Assembly (NCBI RefSeq): GCF_029502005.1
Contig: NZ_JAMQOT010000003.1
Coordinates: forward strand, 1 to 64,000
DNA length: 64,000 bases
Source of the DNA: Natrinema salsiterrestre
GTDB lineage: Archaea > Halobacteriota > Halobacteria > Halobacteriales > Natrialbaceae
Direction of reading: 5' to 3'
Shown here: positions 34,091 through 42,433 of the stretch, one piece after another
How the letters are laid out: each line of letters opens with the position of its first letter
How positions within the stretch are numbered: position 1 is the stretch's first letter
Position numbers and translations under genes: made by a program
Notes under the pieces: model-generated
The model's input: only the letters and a program-made list of their open reading frames with translations
The model's database searches: none
What the model was told of the DNA's origin: nothing

Positions 34091-35893
34091 ATGTCCTCTA
34101 CTGAATCTGAAGATGTCTCGCGGCGAGAAAAGATCGATGCATTGCTCGATGTCGCACGGTTCAATCCGAAATTCACCGTTCTGATCGTTGTTTTGGGTCT
34201 TGCTGCAGCAGTCCTCGAGGGAGTCGGGTTGAGTTTCATTGTACCAATTATTGAGATCGTCCAACTGGACGATCCCACAACTGAAGCAGAGGGGCTAATG
34301 CGTGTGTTCGTGACTGCCTACGATCTTCTCGGGATTCCGTTCACACTCGGTTACGTTGTCGTTGGTGTTGCAACCGTCATGACGGTTCGATATACAACGA
34401 GTTTCGTCGTTGCCTGGTTCCGTGAGGCCCTCCGAACCTACTACATTCGCGACCTCCAGATTCGGGCATACGATAGCGCACTTGACGCGCGTGTCGCCTA
34501 CTTCGACGAGGAGGGATCTGACGATATTCTGAATGCAATCGTCACACAGACCAACTATGCGGGCCGGGTCATTCAGCGTGTCGTACAACTCTTCGAGAAT
34601 GTCTTTCTCTCGGTGATATACCTACTGATCGCCTTCATAATCTCACCCTTCCTCACCATCTTTGCAGGAGGTGTGCTCGGATTTTTAACAGTCTTCCTTC
34701 GTCGCGTCGTGGAACCAGGTTACGAAGTCGGGGATATCGTTGCCGACGCCAACGAACAGCGCCAAGAGGCCGCACAAGCGGGAACACAGGGAATTCGAGA
34801 CGTCCGTATCTTCGGATTAGCGGACGAGCTTCGACAGGATTTTCTCGACGCGATCGACCAGTTCACTAGTGCACGAATTACGCTTCGACGCAACGAGGCC
34901 GCGATCAATAATTTCTACAATCTCGGCGTCGCTGTCTCGGTATTCGTGCTTATTTATCTCGCATTGACGTTCGCGAATCTCTCGATCAGTTCCCTCGGTA
35001 TGTTCCTCTTTGCGATGTTCCAGCTGGGGCCGAAAGTAAGCCAAATAAACAGTCTACTCTACAATGTTGAAAACGATCTCCCGCACCTGGTTCGGACACA
35101 AGAATTTATCGACGACCTTGAGTCTCGAGAAGAGCCGAACGACCCCACTCGAGACGTACCCGACGTTGTCGACCACGTTGAGTTCGATAACGTCCACTTC
35201 TCCTACGATGAAGAGGAGGAGATTTTGAACGGGATTGACTTCGAGGTTAAAAAAGGAGAGTTCGTCGCCTTCGTCGGCCAGTCGGGGGCCGGTAAATCGA
35301 CAATCGTCTCTGTGTTGGCGCGGCTCTACGAACTCGACGATGGCGAGATCAGGGCGAACGATGTTCCGATCGATGAGATGGATATCGATGAATGGCGTGA
35401 ACGGATCGCTGTCGTTCGACAGAATCCGTTTATTTTTAACGACACCCTCGAGTACAACCTCACGATTGGGAACCGGGACGTGACGCAAGCGGAACTGGAT
35501 CGTGCCTGTGAGATTTCGAAAGTCGACGAGTTCTTCGACCACTTGCCGGACGGCTACGAGACGAAGCTCGGTGACGATGGGACCCGTCTCTCTGGCGGAC
35601 AAAAGCAACGTGTCGCGCTTGCCCGGGCACTATTGCAAGATGCTGATCTGTTGGTCTTGGATGAGGCAACGAGCGATCTGGACTCGAACCTCGAGCAGGA
35701 AGTGCAGGCTGCGATCGAGGACATGGATCGCGATTACGCAATGATCGCGATCGCTCACCGACTGTCGACTGTCGAAAATGCAGATCGGATCTATACTGTC
35801 GATGAGGGTAAAATCGTCGAGACGGGAACGCACGGTGAGCTGATCGATGACGGGGGGCAGTATTCCGATTTGTACGCGATTCAATCTCGATGA
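34091..35893 (+). CDS. ABC exporter, fused TM and ATPase (candidate lipid-linked glycan flippase)
   Basis: 600 residues. Six membrane helices (about 25-330) precede an ATPase domain with Walker A GQSGAGKST (about residue 399), Q-loop VRQNPFIF, signature LSGGQKQR, Walker B LLVLDEATSDLD and switch AHRLST. This MsbA/PglK-type half transporter acts as a homodimer. Its place between an oligosaccharyltransferase gene and sugar acid genes suggests a flippase of polyprenyl-linked glycan, as PglK is; that role is inference. Confidence 0.85.
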   Translation: MSSTESEDVSRREKIDALLDVARFNPKFTVLIVVLGLAAAVLEGVGLSFIVPIIEIVQLDDPTTEAEGLMRVFVTAYDLLGIPFTLGYVVVGVATVMTVRYTTSFVVAWFREALRTYYIRDLQIRAYDSALDARVAYFDEEGSDDILNAIVTQTNYAGRVIQRVVQLFENVFLSVIYLLIAFIISPFLTIFAGGVLGFLTVFLRRVVEPGYEVGDIVADANEQRQEAAQAGTQGIRDVRIFGLADELRQDFLDAIDQFTSARITLRRNEAAINNFYNLGVAVSVFVLIYLALTFANLSISSLGMFLFAMFQLGPKVSQINSLLYNVENDLPHLVRTQEFIDDLESREEPNDPTRDVPDVVDHVEFDNVHFSYDEEEEILNGIDFEVKKGEFVAFVGQSGAGKSTIVSVLARLYELDDGEIRANDVPIDEMDIDEWRERIAVVRQNPFIFNDTLEYNLTIGNRDVTQAELDRACEISKVDEFFDHLPDGYETKLGDDGTRLSGGQKQRVALARALLQDADLLVLDEATSDLDSNLEQEVQAAIEDMDRDYAMIAIAHRLSTVENADRIYTVDEGKIVETGTHGELIDDGGQYSDLYAIQSR

Positions 35894-35936
35894 TAGAGAG
35901 AAAGAATTCTAAATACCTCCATCATATAGGTAGTCC

Positions 35937-36998
35937 ATGAAGATTGATGGAACTTGTATCGGCTCCAATCATGATCCGTTTTTTATTGCTGAAGCCGGAG
36001 TCAACCACAACGGCTCACTAGACAGGGCCAAGAAATTGATCGATGTCGCAGCGGATGCTGGAGCAGATGCAGTGAAGTTCCAGACGTTTAGCGCAGATCG
36101 GCTGGTAACTCCAGATGCGTCAACTGCGAGGTATCAAGAATCAGCTACCGGCGAAACGGATCAGCACGAGATGTTAAAACAATACGAGATTGACAGAGCA
36201 AAACACAGAAAATTATTCGACTACTGCTCCGAGCAAGATATTACGTTTCTCTCTACACCCTTCGATCCAGAGAGTGCAGACATGCTAGCTGATCTCGGTG
36301 TTAGTGCGTTCAAAATTGGATCCGGTGAACTGGATAACCACCCACTCTTGACTCACATTGCAGAGTATGGTTTGCCAATGGTTGTGAGTACGGGAATGGG
36401 AACGATGAGTGAAGTACGAAAGGCGCATAATGCGGTCAGGTCGGTCAGTTCTGATATAGACATATCGTTTCTTCACTGTACCTCAGCGTATCCAACACCG
36501 ATTACGGACGTAAATCTCCGTGCGATGGAAACGATGAGTGAAGAGTTTCCATTACCGGTCGGGTTCTCTGATCACACAACGATGCCGGAAACTACTGCGT
36601 TGGCTGTCGCTGCCGGCGCGTGTATTGTGGAGAAACATTTCACTGTTGATTCGACACTTCCCGGTCCAGATCACGAAGCGTCACTCGAGCCCGATGAACT
36701 TTGCCGCGCTGTTGCTCTGGTTAAGCAGGCCTCGGCTGCCCGAGGGGGTCCAACTAAGGAACCGACCGCTAACGAACTGGAAAATCTTGAGCAGATCCGT
36801 AAGGGGTTGTACGCTGCTACAGATATCCCGGCTGACACGCGGATCACCAAGGCTCACATCGACATAATGCGCCCAGCGGTAGGTCTATCCCCGCAGCAGT
36901 ATGACTCAGTTCTCGGACGACGAACAACAGATGTAATTGACGCTGGTGACCCGCTTACTACTGCAAATATCGACATCGAATCGAAGGAGGATGACTAA
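35937..36998 (+). CDS. neuB: Nonulosonic acid synthase (NeuB/LegI type)
   Basis: 353 residues. A TIM-barrel NeuB domain (1-280: FFIAEAGVNHNG, DAVKFQTFSADRLV, KIGSGELDNHPLL, GFSDHTT, EKHFTVDS) is joined to a C-terminal antifreeze-like SAF domain (RKGLYAATDIPADTRIT). It condenses phosphoenolpyruvate with a 6-carbon amino sugar to a 9-carbon sialic or legionaminic acid. Neighbours with dehydratase and aminotransferase favour legionaminic over sialic acid. It overlaps the PIG-L gene by 1 base. Confidence 0.92.
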   Translation: MKIDGTCIGSNHDPFFIAEAGVNHNGSLDRAKKLIDVAADAGADAVKFQTFSADRLVTPDASTARYQESATGETDQHEMLKQYEIDRAKHRKLFDYCSEQDITFLSTPFDPESADMLADLGVSAFKIGSGELDNHPLLTHIAEYGLPMVVSTGMGTMSEVRKAHNAVRSVSSDIDISFLHCTSAYPTPITDVNLRAMETMSEEFPLPVGFSDHTTMPETTALAVAAGACIVEKHFTVDSTLPGPDHEASLEPDELCRAVALVKQASAARGGPTKEPTANELENLEQIRKGLYAATDIPADTRITKAHIDIMRPAVGLSPQQYDSVLGRRTTDVIDAGDPLTTANIDIESKEDD

Positions 36999-37666
36999 TG
37001 TTCGGGAACGATAACACGGTACTAGTCATTGGTGCACATCCCGATGACGAAGTGCTTGGGGCCGGTGGAGCAATTGCGAAGCACAGCAATGCAGATGATG
37101 ATGTACACATCCTTATTGTCTCGGAGGGCTCCACACAGCAGTACGACGACCCCGATTTGATTGTGGAGAAACGCGAACATGCACACACTTGTGCTGACCG
37201 GCTTGGGGCGTCAGCAGTCCACTTTGGCGGATTGCCCGACATGAGACTAAGCGATATTGCCCATGTCGATATCAACGAAACTATTGAGTCGGTTTGTGCA
37301 GACATCAATCCAGATGTTGTCTACACGCACTCACGGCGCGAAGTCAACCGAGATCACGTCGCCGTTCACGACTCAACGCTAGTCGCGACCCGACCAGGTT
37401 CAGGCGTTTCGACGGTTCTCTCATATGAGACACCATCATCAACGGATTTCTCTCCGGATTTAGACGGGTTTGAACCCAATATGTTCGTCGATATTTCTGA
37501 CCAGATAGAGTGCAAAATTGATGCTTTCAACGCTTATAAAACTGAGATCCGGGAGTATCCTCATCCACGTTCTCCAGAGGCGCTTCGCGCGATCGCACGT
37601 GCACGCGGGGCAAGTAGTGGCTTCGAGTTCGCCGAAGCATTCGATGTGCTTCGGATGTACCGATAA
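36998..37666 (+). CDS. PIG-L family N-deacetylase
   Basis: 222 residues. IGAHPDDEVLGAGGAIAKH has the zinc ligands of the LmbE/PIG-L fold, with the second His in EVNRDHVAVHD and TRPGSG later. Members remove the N-acetyl group of GlcNAc-like sugars. Following neuB without a gap, its likely substrate is the nonulosonic acid or a precursor, which would free an amine for acylation. Confidence 0.87.
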   Translation: MFGNDNTVLVIGAHPDDEVLGAGGAIAKHSNADDDVHILIVSEGSTQQYDDPDLIVEKREHAHTCADRLGASAVHFGGLPDMRLSDIAHVDINETIESVCADINPDVVYTHSRREVNRDHVAVHDSTLVATRPGSGVSTVLSYETPSSTDFSPDLDGFEPNMFVDISDQIECKIDAFNAYKTEIREYPHPRSPEALRAIARARGASSGFEFAEAFDVLRMYR

Positions 37667-37676
37667 CGCACTGATA

Positions 37677-38303
37677 CTATTTGAGAGGTTTCGCAGGTGA
37701 GCCAATAACAGTAGTCTCTGCTGGGATATCTTCTGTTACAACTGACCCTGCTCCGATTATTGCACCCTTTCCTACAGTCACTTCTTCAAGTACCGTCGCT
37801 CCGGGACCGACGTAGACATCCGATCCCAGTTCAACTCCGCCAGCCAGCGTTACTCCCGGTGTGACTGTACCTCCTTTTTTCACTTTCGAATCGTGTGATA
37901 TACTGACACAGCTGTCGACGAGAACGTGATCGTTGAGTTCGCTACTAGGTCCAACATAGGACTGACCATTGATCATAGTTCCAGTACCAATACTAGCTGT
38001 GTCCGAGACCGTCGCAGACTCATGAACTGCATTGAAAAAGCCAAATCCTTCGGCGGCAAGTTTTTCAGCGAGTTTTATACGAGTCGTCTGCTGGTCACCA
38101 AAAGCAACGAGAACCTGCGCGTCACGACCCATTTCTGCTACTGCGTCCAGTCCTCCAATGACTTCTGTTTGATTAATTTCTGTGCCATGCAATCGTTCTT
38201 CGTCGTCAGCGAAGACAACTTCCTCATAATTGCCAGTTGAATGGAGTATATCTAACACAACTCGCCCCTGCTCCCCGGCGCAATAAATCACTTTCATACT
38301 CAT
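37677..38303 (-). CDS. neuD: NeuD/PglD-type sugar acetyltransferase
   Basis: 208 residues. An N-terminal nucleotide-binding-like fold (1-75: VIYCAGEQGRVVLDIL) and a left-handed beta-helix of hexapeptide repeats (90-200: ATVSDTASIGTGTMINGQ, KGAIIGAGSVV) as in PglD and NeuD. These enzymes N-acetylate UDP-4-amino sugars or O-acetylate sialic acids; in the legionaminic path this would be the LegH step. It overlaps the formyltransferase upstream by 4 bp. Confidence 0.85.
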   Translation of the reverse strand: MSMKVIYCAGEQGRVVLDILHSTGNYEEVVFADDEERLHGTEINQTEVIGGLDAVAEMGRDAQVLVAFGDQQTTRIKLAEKLAAEGFGFFNAVHESATVSDTASIGTGTMINGQSYVGPSSELNDHVLVDSCVSISHDSKVKKGGTVTPGVTLAGGVELGSDVYVGPGATVLEEVTVGKGAIIGAGSVVTEDIPAETTVIGSPAKPLK

Positions 38304-39247
38304 TTATTGAGTCGGTTACGGATGTTAGTAAAACTATCTCCAACTTCGAAATCAGTGTTTGAGAGGAGTGCTTCAGGGGACATAGGGCCTCGGTCTGAGA
38401 TTTCCAGTTCAGTAAGTTCGATGATCCCCTCCCAAGCACCGACGCCCAGTGCGCCACCCTCACAATACGCGATTTCACCAGGACGGACAAAACTGCGATC
38501 CCCCGATGGCGGGTTAGCTGACCAAATCGTGATTTTTTGCCCCTCTAAATAAGAAAAGGCTCCCGGATATGGCCGGGTCAGTCCCCTAATCCAATTGTAT
38601 AGTTCCTCGGGTGGTCTGGTCCAGTCGATCAGCCCTTGCTGCGGGTCTCTTTTCGGCCACCAAGTAGCCGCCTCTTTATTTTGTGGCGTCCGCGGTACCT
38701 CGCCTGCCGTGAACTTGGGATAGTATTTTCTTATTAGTTCCCGCCCAGCGTCAATGACTTTCTCATATAGGGTCGTGGCATCGTCTTCGGTTTCAATCGG
38801 AATCGGTTCTTGTCCGACAATGTCACCCGCATCCGCCTCCTCAACAAGATGGAAGAACGACAGTGCTGTAGTATCCAATCCTTTAATGATTGACCAAGCG
38901 ATCGGAGCCCGCCCACGACCTCGTGGGAGCGGTGCCGGATGCATTCCTAACGCTGTGACTGAAGGGATTGCAAGCACCTCAGTATCAACGAGTCGCGACC
39001 ACCCGACGACGAATAGCAGGTCGGGCTCGTAAGATTTGATCTCCTCGACCGTTTTTGGGTCGTTTACCGTTTCCACTCGGTGGAGTGGGATACCGTGTTC
39101 ATTGGTAAAGGACTTGAAATTGATCTGATCAGAGAGTTCCTCTCGTTGGGGTTGTGTGTACACCGTCTTAATGTTGGCACCGAGTTTGGCTAATTCTTCC
39201 AAACATGCTAATCCCAACTTGTTGTGTGTCACGAAGACGATTCGCAT
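38300..39247 (-). CDS. Sugar formyltransferase of nonulosonic cluster
   Basis: 315 residues, Fmt-like: N-terminal domain to about 190 and C-terminal domain with YNWIRGLTRPYPGAFSYLEG. The active-site segment reads ALGMHPAPLPRGRGRAPIAW, retaining the His but with Gly where ArnA/Fmt have Asn; the catalytic Asp stands in EADAGDIVGQE. Start at MRIVFVTHNKLG (39247), as the open frame upstream is not protein-like. Coupled to neuD, it points to an N-formyl sugar. Confidence 0.8.
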   Translation of the reverse strand: MRIVFVTHNKLGLACLEELAKLGANIKTVYTQPQREELSDQINFKSFTNEHGIPLHRVETVNDPKTVEEIKSYEPDLLFVVGWSRLVDTEVLAIPSVTALGMHPAPLPRGRGRAPIAWSIIKGLDTTALSFFHLVEEADAGDIVGQEPIPIETEDDATTLYEKVIDAGRELIRKYYPKFTAGEVPRTPQNKEAATWWPKRDPQQGLIDWTRPPEELYNWIRGLTRPYPGAFSYLEGQKITIWSANPPSGDRSFVRPGEIAYCEGGALGVGAWEGIIELTELEISDRGPMSPEALLSNTDFEVGDSFTNIRNRLNK

Positions 39248-39431
39248 ATTCTCTATAGTGCGGCCTCCTACTAAAGGTATAGTGAAATATAGTGGAATGT
39301 CCCCTGACACGCAGCCAGTTGAGTTAGTCACCGCAATACGCGGTAAACCCATCATACTATTGGGTATAACTTAGGTGTGGCTAAAGAATAACACATGATA
39401 TGATTTCTGTCAATTAAAACCTGCAGAGGTA

Positions 39432-40595
39432 TCAGTAGGTCAGACGCTTCCTGAGAAGCGAATCGTCAATCTGGATGTCGGCAAGTCGTTCGCATATTCT
39501 GGTCCCTGAGCCGCCGTAGTCGTAAGGGTTCTCACAGTTTATAACTTGTTTGCGGAATATTTCGTCGGTTAGGCAATACTTGACTGCCTCTCGTATCTCG
39601 TCGGTCTCATGCGGCACCGATACGGTGTTTTCTGATCGCTCGCGACCGTCCTGCCGAGGTCCGATATCTACGACCGGCAAGTCAAACGACGGCGATTCGA
39701 TAATACCGCTGGAGGAGTTACCAACCATCGCGTCCGCGGCAGCCATAATTCCAAGAAAATCCCGTCGTGGAAGGCTCTGGAACGTCAACACGTCCGTACC
39801 GAGGGTCCGTGATTCAATCTCGGCGATCATCCGATCACCGCCAGCATCGGAGTTGGGATAAATCAAGACGACCTGTGCGTCAACCGACTCAACGGCATCA
39901 AGGGTTGATGCCATCTGTTCACCCGCTTGATTTGACTGTGTCGTCACTGGATGCTGAACGACAAGAACCAGTTTTCGGTCGGTTTCAAGATCGTATTGCT
40001 CATAGACCGCTTCGGGTTGTTTGTACCTCCCGGTAAGTATGTCGTCTAATCCCGGCGCGCCCGCAACCGTTATACACCACTCCTCTTCGCCAAGTTTTTT
40101 GATCCGGCGAGCACTCCGTTCCGAGGCTGGGAAGTGGATGTGTGCAAACTTCGTAATCGCATGTCTGATACTATCGTCAATCACTGCGCCATGCATTGAG
40201 TCTCCACCATGCACGTGGGCTACAGGAATGTTCATATGAGATGCCGCAAGTGCTCCTGCAAGCGCTTCGTCGCGGTCACCTAACAGAAGCACGATATCAG
40301 GATCAAGACTTTCGAACGCGTCGGCAAGACTTGCAGTCCCAATTCCTAGAGATTTTGCCATCGCGGTTCCGGAGTCTCCAGAGAGTTGCATCAGAACCTC
40401 GCGATCAACCGAAAATCCGTCTTGACGAATCTCTTCCACGGTCATGCCGTGCTGAGGGGAGAGATGCATCCCTGTCGCGACAATAGAAAGAGTGAGTTTG
40501 TCGTGATTTTGTATTGCTTCCATCGAAGACCGCAGGAGACCGTACTCAGCTCTTGTCCCAGTTAAAACGAGAACTTTTCTTTGGGTGCTAGTCAT
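39432..40595 (-). CDS. neuC: Hydrolysing UDP-GlcNAc-type 2-epimerase (NeuC/LegG)
   Basis: 387 residues, GT-B fold. TGTRAEYGLL, DPDIVLLLGDRDE, VAHVHGGDSMHG and GNSSSGIIESPSFDLPV are signature stretches of the hydrolysing 2-epimerases. It inverts C2 and releases the nucleotide, giving the 6-carbon substrate of NeuB: ManNAc in sialic acid synthesis or the 2,4-diacetamido-mannose in the legionaminic route. Neighbours favour the latter. Confidence 0.9.
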   Translation of the reverse strand: MTSTQRKVLVLTGTRAEYGLLRSSMEAIQNHDKLTLSIVATGMHLSPQHGMTVEEIRQDGFSVDREVLMQLSGDSGTAMAKSLGIGTASLADAFESLDPDIVLLLGDRDEALAGALAASHMNIPVAHVHGGDSMHGAVIDDSIRHAITKFAHIHFPASERSARRIKKLGEEEWCITVAGAPGLDDILTGRYKQPEAVYEQYDLETDRKLVLVVQHPVTTQSNQAGEQMASTLDAVESVDAQVVLIYPNSDAGGDRMIAEIESRTLGTDVLTFQSLPRRDFLGIMAAADAMVGNSSSGIIESPSFDLPVVDIGPRQDGRERSENTVSVPHETDEIREAVKYCLTDEIFRKQVINCENPYDYGGSGTRICERLADIQIDDSLLRKRLTY

Positions 40596-40648
40596 ACAGG
40601 ATGAGTAGTTTATGTCTATATTAATTCCCTCACTTAGTATTGGGGTCG

Positions 40649-41347
40649 CTACTCAAGAAGGCAGCGGACGAGCTCAAGCTCCCAGGGTTCATCGACGTCG
40701 AACGACCGTTCTGGCGGCATCTCGTAGCCAACTGTGTGCGGTGTGTAGAATGATTTGTACGTTTCCCAAGCCTCAATAGATGTTGCGAACACAGCACCGT
40801 TTGGATGATAAAACTCCGGTATGTCCTGGGTTCGAGCTGGCTCGTCAGTCCAGAGTATATCGAAGTCGAAGAATTCGTATAACGACTCGTTCTCGCCTCT
40901 TGCCACGGCCCATTGGGGCGGTGTAACGTACTCGGAGATAGTAAGACACGAATCGGCTTCGGTCTCGTCAAGCTTAGCAAGTGTTCCATCAATGTCTTCT
41001 GGAGTTCGAAGGGGCGAAGTGACCTGAAGTATACAAATCCGGTCATATTTGGGTCCCTCTTGTTGTGAATTGTTGACCGCATGAGTAACGGTGTCTGATA
41101 ACGTTGCTGTGTCAGTCGCGAGTTCCTCGGGTCGAATGAACGGAACATCTGCCCCGTGCTCCTCGGCCACCTTCGCTATTTTCTCATCATCGGTCGAAAC
41201 GATAGTACGATCGATTCGACTCGCAGAGGAAGCATCCTCGATCGTATGTGCAATAAGTGGTTTTCCAGCCACCTCACGAACGTTCTTGCGCGGAACACGT
41301 TTCGATCCACCGCGAGCAGGAATAATAGCGAGAGTCTGGTGAGCCAT
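40649..41347 (-). CDS. neuA: CMP-nonulosonic acid cytidylyltransferase (NeuA/LegF)
   Basis: 232 residues. IIPARGGSKRVPRKN is the CTP-binding loop, LQVTSPLRTPEDID the next signature, and FDVDEPWELELV the end typical of the family. It activates the 9-carbon acid to its CMP form for transfer. The ATG at 41347 is chosen; a TTG at 41353 would add two residues. It follows the dehydratase gene with a 6-bp gap. Confidence 0.9.
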   Translation of the reverse strand: MAHQTLAIIPARGGSKRVPRKNVREVAGKPLIAHTIEDASSASRIDRTIVSTDDEKIAKVAEEHGADVPFIRPEELATDTATLSDTVTHAVNNSQQEGPKYDRICILQVTSPLRTPEDIDGTLAKLDETEADSCLTISEYVTPPQWAVARGENESLYEFFDFDILWTDEPARTQDIPEFYHPNGAVFATSIEAWETYKSFYTPHTVGYEMPPERSFDVDEPWELELVRCLLE

Positions 41348-41353
41348 CCTCAA

Positions 41354-42379
41354 TCACTCCTCAGGAAAGCCCTCGACAGATTCAATGAGGTCGATGATTT
41401 CATTCTCTGAGAGCAGTGTCGTATCAGCGGAGGTGTATTCCCCACTTACTTGTTCAGCGTCAGTATAATTAACAGCGTCATATCCAGCTGCGTCTATTTG
41501 GGGAAGGATCACGAACATATCGTCTAATTCTCTAGTTCCTGAACTTTCATCAGTGGAGATCAGTTTTTCGTGGACACGTTCCCCTGGACGCGCTCCGATT
41601 ATGTCGATTTCAATATCTGAGTTGTTATAGCCGTATTTAGGTGCATATTCCTCTATCATCGCTCTAGCGAGTGTTCCGATCTGGAGTGCCGGCATCTTTA
41701 GAACGAACACTTCTCCGCTCGTCATCCGTTCGTGAGCGTCAAGAACCAGCTCCGCTGCTTCGCTGATTGGCATAATAAACCGAGTCATCTCCGGATTTGT
41801 CACCGTTACTGGGCCGCCCGACCGAATCTGGTCCATGAACAGTGGAACAACCGACCCGCTGGATGCCAACACGTTTCCAAATCGAACACAACCAAACCGT
41901 GTTTCGCGTTCGCCTTTGTAAGTGTTCGCCGCGATGACGAGCCGTTCTGACAGTAACTTCGTTGCTCCCATGACTGACGTCGGATTCGACGCTTTGTCGG
42001 TACTCACGGCGACGAACGATTCGATCTCTTCATCAAGAGCTGCCTGAATTACGTTCTGGGTGCCCTCAACGTTCGTTTGTACCGTCTCGAATGGATTATA
42101 CTCATTCAACGTGACGTGTTTCAATGCGGCAGCGTGAAAGACGACATCGATGTTTTCCATCGCAAGTTTGAGTCGATTCTGGTCGCGTACATCTCCTAGA
42201 AGATACCGAACTGGAGCTTCGTCTGCGAGAGATTTTTGAAGGTCAAATAGTCCTTTTTCATTTGTGTCGAGCACCCTGACCACTTCGGGGTCTTCGGAGA
42301 GAACTTCATGAACAAGGTGTGAGCCGATAGATCCACACCCTCCAGTAATGAGAACCTGCTTTCCAGTGAGAGAGGTCAT
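41354..42379 (-). CDS. legB: UDP-GlcNAc 4,6-dehydratase (LegB/PglF/FlaA1 type)
   Basis: 341 residues, short soluble form. The NAD(P) loop is GGCGSIGSHL; VVFHAAALKHVTLNEYNP and STDKASNPTSVMGATKLL are the SDR catalytic pattern of this group, in which Met takes the place of the usual Tyr. It makes the 4-keto-6-deoxy sugar for the aminotransferase. It is the first dedicated step in the legionaminic-type pathway and is transcribed after the aminotransferase gene. Confidence 0.9.
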   Translation of the reverse strand: MTSLTGKQVLITGGCGSIGSHLVHEVLSEDPEVVRVLDTNEKGLFDLQKSLADEAPVRYLLGDVRDQNRLKLAMENIDVVFHAAALKHVTLNEYNPFETVQTNVEGTQNVIQAALDEEIESFVAVSTDKASNPTSVMGATKLLSERLVIAANTYKGERETRFGCVRFGNVLASSGSVVPLFMDQIRSGGPVTVTNPEMTRFIMPISEAAELVLDAHERMTSGEVFVLKMPALQIGTLARAMIEEYAPKYGYNNSDIEIDIIGARPGERVHEKLISTDESSGTRELDDMFVILPQIDAAGYDAVNYTDAEQVSGEYTSADTTLLSENEIIDLIESVEGFPEE

Positions 42380-42433
42380 AGACGTTTAGCTATACTATAT
42401 GAGTAAACCCTTTTCGGAGTATCTCTCTTCGAG

